From contig JAJDEI010000221.1 in NCBI GenBank assembly GCA_029259845.1, positions 62,001 through 126,000 on the forward strand: 64,000 bases of DNA, given 5' to 3'. Under the pieces are notes generated by a model. The model had not been told where the DNA came from and ran no database searches. It worked only from the letters and a program-made list of their open reading frames with translations. This document shows, one piece after another, positions 43,690 to 52,528 of the stretch. Position 1 is the stretch's first letter, and every line of letters starts with the position of its first letter. The stretch is from Planctomycetaceae bacterium (lineage in GTDB: Bacteria; Planctomycetota; Planctomycetia; Planctomycetales; Planctomycetaceae). Both the position numbers and the translations under genes were made by a program.

Positions 43690-44604
43690 ATGCAACTTGG
43701 GTTTGTCACCGCCATCCTGCCGGAACTGTCGCTCGAAGAGGTCCTTCGGTTCGCTGCCGAGACCGGTTACGAATGCGTGGAGGTCATGTGTTGGCCGCTC
43801 AGCAAGGCTGAACGCCGTTATGCGGGCGTGACACACATCGACGTGACGGACTTCTCCGCCGCCGATGCCGACCACATCCGCAAGCTCACCGACGAGACGG
43901 GCGTCGCCATCAGCGGCTTGGGCTACTATCCCAACGCGCTTTGTCCTGATCAGGAGGAGTCGGGCCGCTACGTCTCCCACACCCGCAAGACGATTGCCGC
44001 CGCGGCCAAACTGGGCGTCAACTGCATGACTTCGTTTGTCGGCCGCGACTGGACGAAATCGGTCGACGACAACTGGCCCCGCTTCCTGGAGGTGTGGCGT
44101 CCGATCATCGCTTTTGCAGAACAGCAGGGGGTTCGCGTGGCCATCGAGAACTGTCCCATGCTGTTCAGCGACGACGAGTGGCCCGGCGGCAAGAACCTCG
44201 CCTGCTCCCCCGCCATCTGGCGACGCATGTACGCCGATATCCCCAGCGATCACTTCGGCCTCAACTACGACCCGTCGCATCCCACATGGATGCAGATGGA
44301 TGCGATCAAACCGATCTGGGAATTCGCCGACCGGATCTTCCACGCCCACGCCAAGGACGTTCGCGTCGACCGTGACAAACTCGACGACGTCGGCGTCCTC
44401 GCGTATCCGCCGGAATTTCACACGCCCAAACTGCCCGGCCTCGGCGATGTCAATTGGGGCCGCTTCTTCGCTGCGCTCACCGACGTGGGGTACGATGGCC
44501 CGGTGTGCGTCGAGGTCGAAGACCGCGCCTACGAAGGGACCCTGGAGTCCCGCAAGGCGTCGCTCCGGCAGAGCGCGCGGTACCTGCGAAACTTTCTGCC
44601 GTGA
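43690..44604 (+). CDS. Sugar phosphate isomerase/epimerase (TIM barrel)
   Basis: A 304-aa protein of the xylose-isomerase-like AP endonuclease 2 superfamily. Barrel strands and metal ligands are visible: [11 protein letters not shown] (Glu), VAIENCPML (Glu), [13 protein letters not shown] (Asp, His), [12 protein letters not shown] (His, Asp) and [13 protein letters not shown] (Glu). Such enzymes interconvert sugars or act on sugar acids or inositol derivatives; the substrate cannot be told from sequence. No signal peptide is seen, so it is cytoplasmic. No sugar-related genes flank it. Confidence 0.87.
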   Translation: MQLGFVTAILPELSLEEVLRFAAETGYECVEVMCWPLSKAERRYAGVTHIDVTDFSAADADHIRKLTDETGVAISGLGYYPNALCPDQEESGRYVSHTRKTIAAAAKLGVNCMTSFVGRDWTKSVDDNWPRFLEVWRPIIAFAEQQGVRVAIENCPMLFSDDEWPGGKNLACSPAIWRRMYADIPSDHFGLNYDPSHPTWMQMDAIKPIWEFADRIFHAHAKDVRVDRDKLDDVGVLAYPPEFHTPKLPGLGDVNWGRFFAALTDVGYDGPVCVEVEDRAYEGTLESRKASLRQSARYLRNFLP

Positions 44605-44753
44605 CGGCATTCGGTACTCGGCGTTCGGTGTTCGTTCTTCGGGTCGGCGACGACAAGACCTGCGGCGGCAGCGAAAGGTTAAACTGCCAGGACGCAAGTC
44701 ATCGCGAGCTAGGTCGTGTCGACATTCAAGCGGCCTGTCTTGCAGGGAATTTC

Positions 44754-44874
44754 GGGTAGCACCGGTTGTCCCAACCGGTGCCGCACAGCGGCAGGAAGCT
44801 TGTTCTTCAACGGACGATTCACCCAGAGGCTTCTTGTCGCGAGGCGACACGGGTTGAGGCAACCCGTGCTACCC
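44754..44874. repeat. 121-bp palindromic element, family F
   Basis: The outer ends are GGGTAGCACCGGTT (44754-44767) and AACCCGTGCTACCC (44861-44874). Hairpins occur at each end (ACCGGTT/AACCGGT and ACGGGTT/AACCCGT), an arrangement like paired REP sequences. It lies between two convergent genes. Confidence 0.75.
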
Positions 44875-44893
44875 TTTTCGAATGTCAACACAG

Positions 44894-47251
44894 CTAGTCT
44901 TCCGGCTCCACGATAAAGCCGTGATAGACGCCCATGTAGTAGGGGAGCAGAAACGCGGCACCGTCGGTGAGCGTCCGGCCGTCCCCGCCTTCGCTGAGCC
45001 GCCACGGGTCGTGGTTCCAGTGTTCGATGTTCCGTTCATCGATGGGCGTCACGTTGCCGTTCCGCCGATGTCCGCGAGCGTCCCGCCAGGGAAGCAACGT
45101 GTTTTTCATGCGGACAATGTCACTGCGGTGCGTGTGGTCAAACGCATGCCGCACACGATCGAGCGGATATCGCTTGAGCGTGCCGACCGCTTCCTCCAGC
45201 GCGGCTGGGGGAACCGTCGGCCAGGAGCCGCCCCATTTGGCGAATTGGGCGGCGAACACAAAGTTGAACAACGGGTTGAGCTCCGGACGCTCGTTGAGCC
45301 AATAGCGGTACATCGATGTCAGATACAACCGCCGCAGTTCGGGGTCGTCCTCGTACGAAATCGCCGTGTCGTAGCACATGAAGGCCATTTCATCGTCGGA
45401 CTGATTACCGGTCCCGGGGCCGGCCTGTGTTTTGGAGATCAAGATGCTGGCCTTATAGCCATGATCGTAAAGCAGGGACCGGTAGGCCTCGCGGTATTTG
45501 TCGGCCCCCGTCATGTGCAGGGCCACCTTGAGGTAGGACAGAATACTGAGCGTGTTCAGCGGGCGCTGGTTGATCATGTCGCCCGAGTTGAGGTCCTTCG
45601 GGCTGAAGCGTCCCCAGCGCGTCGGCTTGCCGTCGTGGTCGACGAGGGAGTAGTCGTGATCGAGGAGATGGTCGGTGATGGCGACGACAACATCACGGAC
45701 CCGCTGCTTCTCCTGTTCCGTCTCGGCAACAAGATCATAGTACAGGGCGTACAGAAAATAGTGGCCGTCGAGTTCGTCGGAACTGGTGTCGGTCTTCCAG
45801 TACCACTGGCCGTCCGCGCTCGTTGGCCAGCGGGGCGAAAGGACTTTCCATTGCGGGTCCCGCTTCTGGTTTTTGCGGTCGTTTTCGATGCTGTCGCCCG
45901 GCTCGCCATTGGGGTTGGGGCCGGACGTCGGGAGGATCGTGCGAGCCGGGAAACCGGGCGGTGCCGGATGGGACCCGCCTTGCGTCACCTGGCTCAAGAA
46001 CCGCAGGGCCTCAAATGCGTCGGTCGCCCGTTTTTTGGCCAACGGATCCTTCGTCGCCGCATAGGCATAACATTCCCCCGCACCATACATGGCGGTCCAG
46101 AGTCCGTCGTTGTCGCTGTCGTACTGCGTCCATTCGCTCTTGTCGCCCAGGTTTTTCAGACGCACGCTGAGCACATAGCCGTAGGGGGTGCGGCGGTGGT
46201 ACTTGTCGATTTCGTCTTCGAAAAACTTCGCCTTCTTCGCGAGCGTGATCGGTTTGCGTTCGATCACACCAACGCCCTGAGGCGTCGCGAACCAGGCGTC
46301 GCCGTTGGTGGTGACCGCGATGCTGCGCACCTCTTCGCCGGGCAGCCATTGGGGAGCCTGGCGGTACTCCCACGTGGTGCCGTCGAAACGAATGGCCCCC
46401 TTCGTGGTCCCCAGCCAGATGATTCCCTCCTCGCCGACGGCCATCGTGGTGAAGTCATCGTACGGCAGTCCGTCGTAACCGGTCAGCAGCCGCCAGCCGT
46501 CGGATGTTTGCACGCCCACCCCTTGCGGACTGGCAAACCACAGACGGTCCTTGTCGTCAAAGACGACTCCCCGCACATCCCGCGGTGCCCAGCTCCGCTT
46601 GCCGTCGCTGGGGAACAAGGGCTGCCACCCGTCCGGCGTCTCCAAAAACAGCCCGCTCCCGCCGGCGACGGCACGTCGTCCATCGGCGGCGACCGCGACT
46701 GCCCGAACGTCGCTCTCCAATTCGCGAAGACCGACGGCCAAATGCATGAAACCGATGTCGCTTCGTTCGTACAGGCCATTGCTGGCCGACAGCAATCCTG
46801 GCTGACCCGCCTTGAGCGAATACAACGTCTGTGCTTCTCGCGCCCGGGTGGGAAGGTCGATCACATGTTCCGCAGTCCCGTTTTCGACGCGATAGAGGCT
46901 TCCCGCGGCCAAGGCCATCACCCCCGCGCCGTCCGCATCGAGGAGTTTGACCGGGCCGTTGTAGTCGGTCGCCTGGACCCACTTGCCATCCTGAAAACGG
47001 GCCAACCCCTGGGCGGTGCCGGCGTAGACGACGTCATTGCTGGTCACCGCGACGGACAGGACATCATTGTCCGGGAGCCCATCGTCGGTCGTGAAGGTCG
47101 TGGCGACTTCAGCATCAAAGATCCCCACCGTGACGGCTTGAGGCTGTGGGGGGACGTTGGCACCGGGTTGCTCGGGCTCTTGGGCCGAAGCGGCAGGAAG
47201 AAATCTCGTCGAAAAGGCCAGGGCGAGAGCCAAGCGAGTGACTGTAGGCAT
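44894..47251 (-). CDS. Exported two-component-regulator-type propeller protein with C-terminal helical domain
   Basis: A 785-aa protein. ATG 47251 gives a clear signal peptide (TRLALALAFSTRFLPAASAQ); the extension to 47356 does not. Residues 50-340 hold propeller repeats of the Reg_prop type, for example FTTDDGLPDNDVLSVAVTSN, DKDRLWFASPQGVGV and EEGIIWLGTTKGAIRFDGTT. From about residue 355 the protein changes to an alpha-helical, Trp/Tyr-rich domain (WTAMYGAGECYAYAATKD, DELDGHYFLYALYYDLVAET) that reads like an (alpha/alpha)6-barrel of carbohydrate-active enzymes. No catalytic residues could be confidently assigned. The expected location is the periplasm or outer membrane. Confidence 0.7.
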   Translation of the reverse strand: MPTVTRLALALAFSTRFLPAASAQEPEQPGANVPPQPQAVTVGIFDAEVATTFTTDDGLPDNDVLSVAVTSNDVVYAGTAQGLARFQDGKWVQATDYNGPVKLLDADGAGVMALAAGSLYRVENGTAEHVIDLPTRAREAQTLYSLKAGQPGLLSASNGLYERSDIGFMHLAVGLRELESDVRAVAVAADGRRAVAGGSGLFLETPDGWQPLFPSDGKRSWAPRDVRGVVFDDKDRLWFASPQGVGVQTSDGWRLLTGYDGLPYDDFTTMAVGEEGIIWLGTTKGAIRFDGTTWEYRQAPQWLPGEEVRSIAVTTNGDAWFATPQGVGVIERKPITLAKKAKFFEDEIDKYHRRTPYGYVLSVRLKNLGDKSEWTQYDSDNDGLWTAMYGAGECYAYAATKDPLAKKRATDAFEALRFLSQVTQGGSHPAPPGFPARTILPTSGPNPNGEPGDSIENDRKNQKRDPQWKVLSPRWPTSADGQWYWKTDTSSDELDGHYFLYALYYDLVAETEQEKQRVRDVVVAITDHLLDHDYSLVDHDGKPTRWGRFSPKDLNSGDMINQRPLNTLSILSYLKVALHMTGADKYREAYRSLLYDHGYKASILISKTQAGPGTGNQSDDEMAFMCYDTAISYEDDPELRRLYLTSMYRYWLNERPELNPLFNFVFAAQFAKWGGSWPTVPPAALEEAVGTLKRYPLDRVRHAFDHTHRSDIVRMKNTLLPWRDARGHRRNGNVTPIDERNIEHWNHDPWRLSEGGDGRTLTDGAAFLLPYYMGVYHGFIVEPED

Positions 47252-47583
47252 GGGGGGCGACACCAGGGTATCGGAGGAGGCGGGAAAAGAATGTGCCTGC
47301 CAGTTTAGCAGGTGCTCCGCCGAATACCTTGCCGCGGCCGTCACAATGGGACGCACGGGGTGCGTCCGCTCAATGGCGGCGCTCGCTCATTTCCGGGTGG
47401 CTGGGGCCCTGTTGAGGCAACGCAAACCTGTCCTCAGTCCGAAGATTGGGGCCGTGACGCGATTCGTCCAGCGTCCGCAGCCCGAGAGTTGCGTGCGGGT
47501 GATCAATCATCGTTTTTCGATCGCCCCAGCCATTCCCACCATTGAGTGGCTGCGCCCGGTACGCTTGGATGTCCGCGGCGTCC
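47252..47583. other. 332-bp intergenic region
   Basis: No gene was recognised. It contains a small perfect hairpin (47349-47367) and otherwise nothing I could assign. Confidence 0.5.
47349..47367. repeat. Perfect 8-bp-stem hairpin
   Basis: Arms GGACGCAC and GTGCGTCC flank a 3-nt loop. No T-run follows on either strand. It lies between two minus-strand genes and may be a small palindromic repeat or a weak transcription end signal. Confidence 0.6.
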
Positions 47584-47847
47584 TCAAAGCATCGTCGGTC
47601 CGGCCAACGTGGGAGGGCGTTTGGCGATGCCCGCTCCCGTGAGCACCCGCTCGATTTCGTGGGTCGAAAACCCTCGGGCCAGCAAGTCGTGGACAAGGGC
47701 GGTCGCCGCCTCGCGCTCTCGCACCTTGCGCCACTGGCAGAACGCCACGCTGGCCACGCATGTCAGCGTGGTGGCTGCCATCACGACAGACACCACTAGG
47801 AGCGCCATCCGATCGGTGCCGTTAATCGATTCGAGCAGTTCGGACAT
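47584..47847 (-). CDS. Small single-pass membrane protein
   Basis: An 87-aa protein from ATG 47847, preceded by AAAGGAAACGAC. One membrane segment (MALLVVSVVMAATTLTCVAS) is followed by a basic, helical cytoplasmic part (WRKVREREAATALVHDLLAR), then GFSTHEIERVLTGAG. The last phrase resembles a conserved C-terminal motif (SxxEIERVL) of short planctomycete membrane proteins. Function unknown. The longer in-frame reading up to 48240 lacks protein-like content. It is 155 bp downstream of the Dabb gene. Confidence 0.7.
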   Translation of the reverse strand: MSELLESINGTDRMALLVVSVVMAATTLTCVASVAFCQWRKVREREAATALVHDLLARGFSTHEIERVLTGAGIAKRPPTLAGPTML

Positions 47848-48002
47848 GTCGTTTCCTTTTAATCTCAGTGGCTCCGGTGTTGCGCTCGTTGGAGCGGGAG
47901 GCGCAGCACACATGGAGTTGCAGCTCTCGGCATCCTCGACCTCCTTGTGGATTCGGTGTCGCCGACGGAATCTTGGACGAAAGTTGTGCCGACTCCCGCT
48001 TT

Positions 48003-48311
48003 TCAATTCGAGGCATACGAATCGAAGATTCGGACCTGTCGCCAATTCTCCTTGTTTTCCGCAATAAACTGCTGATGCGATTCCGAGATTTGATAGCGGT
48101 CGTGGGCGGCTTTGTCCGTGTACACGATGTGCAGAGACACTTGAAAGTCGCGGTCGTTGACGTCCCGCTGACAGTCCTCGGCCAGAACACCCGCTGCAAA
48201 AAACTCGGTGCCGGGGTGGCCGCTCAGTAAGGCGTGACAAGCACGGACCAGCCGGTCGACCGCCTCTGCAGATGTGTCCTGGAGCGAGAAGTAAACATTG
48301 TGAACAAGCAT
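48003..48311 (-). CDS. Dabb (stress-responsive alpha/beta barrel) family protein
   Basis: A 102-aa protein; ATG 48311 (MLVHNVYFSLQDTSAEAVDR) matches the typical Dabb start, in which HxVxFxL forms the first strand. Further features are FFAAGVLAEDCQRDVNDRDF and VSLHIVYTDKAAHDRYQISE, then SHQQFIAE. Dabb proteins form dimeric ferredoxin-like barrels with varied roles. Length is normal. The gene is 109 bp downstream of the CvpA-like gene. Confidence 0.88.
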   Translation of the reverse strand: MLVHNVYFSLQDTSAEAVDRLVRACHALLSGHPGTEFFAAGVLAEDCQRDVNDRDFQVSLHIVYTDKAAHDRYQISESHQQFIAENKENWRQVRIFDSYASN

Positions 48312-48420
48312 GGGAAGTTGTCTTTCCGTTGCAAGATTCCGTGAGACGGTTGTGGGCGATCTTCGCTTCGCGATAAGCGCAATGAGGGGAACGCCGCGGG
48401 ATGTCCGGGGGTGTCGGTGA

Positions 48421-49134
48421 TCAGAATCGCGGACCGGAGGGCCGGCCCGCTCCGCCTCCCGACGGTGCGGGGGACGCACTCGATCCGCCGCTGGCCTTGG
48501 CGGGAGTCCCGCCGTAATAGCGATCCCTGCGAGAGGCGTACCGGATGGGAAACGACGGCAGAATCTGAGGCTCGGCACCCGGGTACAACTCGAACCGGGG
48601 GCCGTCGAAGATCGGGCCGTTGGCTCCGTTCCGGAAGGCGGTCTCGGTCATGTGGTGCACAAAGCCGAGCCACTGCATGTCGGGGGCCGATCGGCCAAGC
48701 GGGCCGCCGCGCCGTTGGGGCTCCGGGGTGAATCCGAGCATGTCCGGCGGCAGCGGCGCAGTGTGGAAGGCGGCCAATAGGAAGGCCATCGTCACGTAAC
48801 CGGTCGCCAAACCGGCCGCCCAACGGGTGACGTCGTAGACGAGCGCCTGCACCTCGATGTGGACCGGCATGATCCGCTCGGTGATCTTGCGAAACGCGAA
48901 CATGAATCCGGAGAACAGGCCGACGAGCGCAATCACGTCCCAGCGATGCTGCCATTCGTCCGAGTCGGCCAGATTATTCTGGAGGAAGTCGGCAGTCACC
49001 TCAAACAGGCTCGTCGCCAGCAAACCGGAAATCACGACCGAGACAAGCATCAGCGCGGCTCCCCACGCACCCTCGCTGGCGACACACCAGGTGATGACCG
49101 CGACAATTCCAACCAGAATGATGTCCAGGATCAT
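48421..49134 (-). CDS. CvpA-like membrane protein
   Basis: A 237-aa protein starting at ATG 49134. Four hydrophobic segments occupy the N-terminal 150 residues (LDIILVGIVAVITWCVASEG, AALMLVSVVISGLLATSLFE, DVIALVGLFSGFMFAFRKIT, ATGYVTMAFLLAAFHTAPLP). The layout fits the CvpA family (colicin V production/peptidoglycan-related envelope proteins), though key residues could not be checked. The C-terminal 90 residues are soluble and end in a Gly/Ser/Pro-rich tail. The gene is followed by Dabb and preceded, across a repeat, by the GspE-type gene on the same strand. Confidence 0.62.
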   Translation of the reverse strand: MILDIILVGIVAVITWCVASEGAWGAALMLVSVVISGLLATSLFEVTADFLQNNLADSDEWQHRWDVIALVGLFSGFMFAFRKITERIMPVHIEVQALVYDVTRWAAGLATGYVTMAFLLAAFHTAPLPPDMLGFTPEPQRRGGPLGRSAPDMQWLGFVHHMTETAFRNGANGPIFDGPRFELYPGAEPQILPSFPIRYASRRDRYYGGTPAKASGGSSASPAPSGGGAGRPSGPRF

Positions 49135-49210
49135 CTCGGCCCTTTTGGCGACGTGGGGATGGGGAAACGGGAAATGAAAAATGGAGACGGGTGGAGCCGA
49201 TTGCAAGAAC

Positions 49211-49316
49211 CTCGTTCCCAAACTCTGTTTGGGAACGCACTACTGCGAAACTCTGTTTTGCGGACGGCAAAGCAAAGCTTTGCCGGACAGGTGTTCCCAA
49301 GCCAGAGCGCGGGAAC
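49211..49316. repeat. Repeat element with three hairpins, family G
   Basis: Hairpin 1 has perfect 10-bp arms GTTCCCAAAC and GTTTGGGAAC (49214-49236). Hairpin 2 has 9-bp arms CGGCAAAGC and GCTTTGCCG (49265-49285). Hairpin 3 pairs GTTCCC with GGGAAC (49293-49316). The first hairpin resembles a repeat I recall from many bacterial genomes; unverified. It lies between the CvpA-like and GspE-type genes. Confidence 0.75.
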
Positions 49317-49360
49317 AAGCGATGTCATTCCTACTTCAAACCAATCAAGTGTTACGGTTT

Positions 49361-51184
49361 CTATTTCACAACGCGCGAGAGTTCGTCGATGGAGGTCACG
49401 CCGCGGATGACGAGCCGCAGCCCCTCCTCTTTCATGTACAACATGCCGTGTTTGCGGGCTTCCGCACGGATCGTCGAGACGGACGCGTTGTCGCGGATCA
49501 GGTCGCGGATGCGCTCGTTGATCATCAGGAATTCGAACACGCCGATCCGTCCCTTGTACCCGAGGTCGCCGCAGTGGGGACAATTGGCCGGCTCGCGGGG
49601 GGGGCGGTAGAATTTCTCGATCTTGTTCGCCGGGAGTCCGGCCTTCTTGAGAAAGTCCGGGTTCGGCCGATACGGCTCCTTGCACTGCGGACAGAGCCGG
49701 CGGGCAAGCCGTTGGCCGAGAATGCCTGAAATGGACGTCGCCAGCATGGTCGGGTCGACTTCGAGGTCGATCATCCGCAACAGGGCGGTAATCGTGTCGT
49801 TGGCGTGCACGGTGGAGAACACCATATGGCCGGTATTCGCCGCCTGGCAAGCGATGCGGGCCGTCTCGCCGTCTCGAATTTCGCCGACCATGACCACGTC
49901 CGGGTCCTGTCGCAAAACGCTGCGCAGCGAACCGGCGAACGTCTGGTCCGCCTTCGAGTTGATCTCAATCTGCGTGACGTTATCCATCCGGAACTCGACC
50001 GGGTCCTCAATCGTGATGATGTTTTTCTGAAAGCTGTCGATCTCGTTGAGGCACGTATACAGCGTCGTTGATTTGCCGGCACCGGTCGGACCACAGCACA
50101 GGAACATCCCGTGCGGTTCGTGCACGAGGTCCCGAATGTCTTCGACCAGCTTCTTCCGCATGCCCAATTGCGTGATCTGGCTGACCGAGTTGGCCTGGTC
50201 CAGGATGCGGATCACCATCTTTTCGCCTTCGCGAGTCCCCTGGGTGGCGACACGAAAATCGATCACGCGGCCTTCGGTCTCCGCACCAAACCCGCCATCC
50301 TGGGCGCGGCGGCGCTCGGTGATGTCCATCGCACTGAGCACCTTGAAGATGTTCGTGACCGCGTCGCCGACGGCGCGGTCGAACGGCTCGGTGGGGTACA
50401 TCACCCCGTCGATTCTCAGCCGTACGCCGAGTTCGTCTTCCCGGGGCTCGAGATGGATATCGGTGGCACGCCGCAGGATCGCGTCATACACGAGTTCCTT
50501 GGCAGCCATGTAACCCTTGGAGTTCTCCACCTGCCGCGAGGTGGACGCGTCGATGCGGCCGGTCTTCGATTTCCCGACGAACTGGATGTTGGGGCCGACC
50601 GCTTCCTCCATGCGCTGCCCGGAGCCGATGTGGATACCGATTCTCGCGAGATGCCGCTTGGCCAACTTCTCGAGATGACGCCGCGTCAGCAGCCGGCTGG
50701 ATTCCGGTACGCGGTGGTTTCGCTCGTTGATGTAGAAACCTGTGGGGATGCCGCAGCCTAGCAGTGCCACGAAAAAGCCCACACCGAACATCGGAATCGT
50801 CAGAAACAGCAACAGGGCGAACAGTCCGCAGGCAAGCAGCAGCGTGTTCCAGTAAGCCGGACGCACTTTCAGCCCGCGGGCGTCATCGTCGACCCATTTG
50901 GAAAGGGCGGCCCATCCCAGGAACATCCCGATCACGAGCAGTATTTTCCAGGGGTTGAGGTAGGACTCCAAGCCGGCCGATTCCGGGTTCCCCCGTTGGA
51001 AGGGGAGCGGGTCCGGAGGATAGGCCAGGGCCGGCCGCGCCGTGGAGGCGGGCGCCGCAGCGTCGGCAGGCTGTTCCCCTGCAGCTTCGTTCCCCGGGCC
51101 GGGCGGACCCTGTGCGACTGCCGGCGATGCGGCGAGACACAGCCCGAGCAGCACCGCCCCCGCCCATCGAATGCGATTCGACAC
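49361..51184 (-). CDS. GspE/PilB-type assembly ATPase with N-terminal signal/membrane region
   Basis: A 607-aa protein if GTG 51184 is used; that start has GAAGGGA upstream and opens with a signal-peptide-like segment (WAGAVLLGLCLAASPAVAQ). Starts at 51229 or 51250 are possible. A Pro/Ala-rich linker and three membrane segments (residues ~79-97, 113-133 and 133-152) precede the ATPase. Catalytic parts: N2 domain (DAILRRATDIHLEPREDEL), Walker A GPTGAGKST at 365-373, Asp box IEDPVEF, Walker B DPDVVMVGEIRDGETA, His box STVHANDT and a zinc motif CPQCK...CPHCG. It powers pilus or pseudopilus assembly. Ordinary GspE/PilB proteins are soluble, so the N-terminal region is unusual. PilT follows upstream on the same strand. 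Confidence 0.87.
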   Translation of the reverse strand: MSNRIRWAGAVLLGLCLAASPAVAQGPPGPGNEAAGEQPADAAAPASTARPALAYPPDPLPFQRGNPESAGLESYLNPWKILLVIGMFLGWAALSKWVDDDARGLKVRPAYWNTLLLACGLFALLLFLTIPMFGVGFFVALLGCGIPTGFYINERNHRVPESSRLLTRRHLEKLAKRHLARIGIHIGSGQRMEEAVGPNIQFVGKSKTGRIDASTSRQVENSKGYMAAKELVYDAILRRATDIHLEPREDELGVRLRIDGVMYPTEPFDRAVGDAVTNIFKVLSAMDITERRRAQDGGFGAETEGRVIDFRVATQGTREGEKMVIRILDQANSVSQITQLGMRKKLVEDIRDLVHEPHGMFLCCGPTGAGKSTTLYTCLNEIDSFQKNIITIEDPVEFRMDNVTQIEINSKADQTFAGSLRSVLRQDPDVVMVGEIRDGETARIACQAANTGHMVFSTVHANDTITALLRMIDLEVDPTMLATSISGILGQRLARRLCPQCKEPYRPNPDFLKKAGLPANKIEKFYRPPREPANCPHCGDLGYKGRIGVFEFLMINERIRDLIRDNASVSTIRAEARKHGMLYMKEEGLRLVIRGVTSIDELSRVVK

Positions 51185-51263
51185 GTCGCTGGTCCCTTCG
51201 CTTGTCAACTCGTGGCCGCACACTGCCATCACGACATTCTGCCGATTCACCGAAACCTCGGGG

Positions 51264-51313
51264 TTGGAGTTCAGCCTTTAGGCTGCGCGAACAAGCGGAA
51301 GCTTGAACTCCAA
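51264..51313. repeat. 50-bp palindromic repeat, family A (copy 2)
   Basis: Ends TTGGAGTTCA (51264-51273) and TGAACTCCAA (51304-51313), with inner CAGCCTTTAGGCTG. Same length as copy 1 at 4003-4052, 47 kb away. It lies between the pilT and gspE-type genes. Confidence 0.85.
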
Positions 51314-51349
51314 CTTCTAACTTGCGATGGCATCCCCTCGAAAACGGTC

Positions 51350-52528
51350 CTACAGAATGGCGGGCGTTTTGACTTCAATCCCCTTGAGCATCATCTTGAG
51401 TTCTTCCACGTTGGGGGAAATCTCAAACGCCGCCGCCCGGCTGACCAGTTCCCGCTGCACGAATCCGTACAACGAGTCGTTGAAAACCTGCATGCCCTCT
51501 TCCTTGCCGATGCGGATCGCGGAGGACAGCTTTTCGTCTTTCTCCTCCAACACCAGTTTGCGGACGGTGGGGTTGAAACGCATGACTTCGACAATCGGCA
51601 CCCGCGACGGCTTGTCGACCACGGTTTTCAGCAGTTTCTGGCCGACGATTGCCCGCATGTTGAAGCCCATGCTCGACCGGATCGCCCTGTGCATTTCACT
51701 GGGGAACAGGTCGAGAATACGGCCGATTGTTCCCGGCGCGCTGGAGGCGTGAATCGTTCCGAACACCAGGTGGCCCGTCTCCGCCGCGTGAATCGCCGTC
51801 TCGAACGTCGCCCGGTCACGCATCTCGCCCACCAGCATGATGTCCGGGTCCTCACGCACGGCATGGGCCATCGCAATGTGGAAGTCCTTCACGTCCATGC
51901 CCAGTTCGCGCTGGTTGATCAGGCACTTGTCCGGCGTATAGACGAATTCGATCGGGTCCTCGATCGTGAGAATGTGCTTACGGGTCTGGTGGTTCACCCA
52001 GTCGAGCATGGAAGCGATCGTCGTCGATTTTCCCGATCCGGTGACCCCCGCCAACAGCACCATGCCCTGGTCGAACTTGCACAACTCCTCCATCACGGGC
52101 GGCAGGAACAACCCCTCGAAGTTGGGGATGTTTCGCTCGACCTTTCGGGCGACCAGTCCCGGCATGCTGAGCTGCCGAAACAGGTTCACGCGAAACCGCC
52201 AATCGTCCCCGTCCAACGGCACGATATGGGCAAAGTCGGTCCCGCCGTTCTCTTCGTAGAGCCGCTTGTTGCGATCGTCCATGATCTCGTAGAACATTCG
52301 CCACATCGTGTCTTCGTCAATGGGCGGCATGTCCAACTCGCGGATCGTGCCCCGGATGCGCAGCATGGCCGGCTTGCCGACCTGCAGATGCAAATCGGAC
52401 GCTTCCATCTTGATTTGGATCTTGAACAGCTTGTCGATTTCCGGATTGACCGGACGGATAAACTTGAGCTGCTGGGGGGGACCCGACGATTGCGGTTCGC
52501 CCGGGGAATCTGATGCGACACTCGCCAT
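51350..52528 (-). CDS. pilT: PilT-type twitching ATPase
   Basis: A 392-aa hexameric ATPase of the PilT/PilU group, which retracts type IV pili. Motifs: EASDLHLQVGKPAMLRIRG at the N-terminus, Walker A GVTGSGKST, Asp box HILTIEDPIEFVY, Walker B DPDIMLVGEMRDRATFETAI, and His box ETGHLVFGTIHASSAPGTIG. The C-terminal helix carrying the AIRNLIRE motif of PilT is represented by AIRSSMGFNMRAIVGQ, so it departs from canonical PilT. Length is slightly above the family's ~345 because of the N-terminal extension. It lies about 165 bp upstream of the GspE-type gene on the same strand. It could act on the pilus system encoded at 15-21 kb (inference). Confidence 0.92.
   Translation of the reverse strand: MASVASDSPGEPQSSGPPQQLKFIRPVNPEIDKLFKIQIKMEASDLHLQVGKPAMLRIRGTIRELDMPPIDEDTMWRMFYEIMDDRNKRLYEENGGTDFAHIVPLDGDDWRFRVNLFRQLSMPGLVARKVERNIPNFEGLFLPPVMEELCKFDQGMVLLAGVTGSGKSTTIASMLDWVNHQTRKHILTIEDPIEFVYTPDKCLINQRELGMDVKDFHIAMAHAVREDPDIMLVGEMRDRATFETAIHAAETGHLVFGTIHASSAPGTIGRILDLFPSEMHRAIRSSMGFNMRAIVGQKLLKTVVDKPSRVPIVEVMRFNPTVRKLVLEEKDEKLSSAIRIGKEEGMQVFNDSLYGFVQRELVSRAAAFEISPNVEELKMMLKGIEVKTPAIL

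Noticed and set aside
43318-44862. A 514-codon open frame on the minus strand opposite the TIM-barrel isomerase
   Set aside because: The plus-strand gene has conserved metal ligands, whereas the antisense product has none and begins in a repeat-rich spacer.
44882-47308. An 808-codon open frame on the plus strand opposite the propeller/alpha-barrel gene
   Set aside because: It is the mirror of a gene with clear signal peptide and propeller motifs; long antisense frames are expected at this GC content and its translation lacks recognisable domains.
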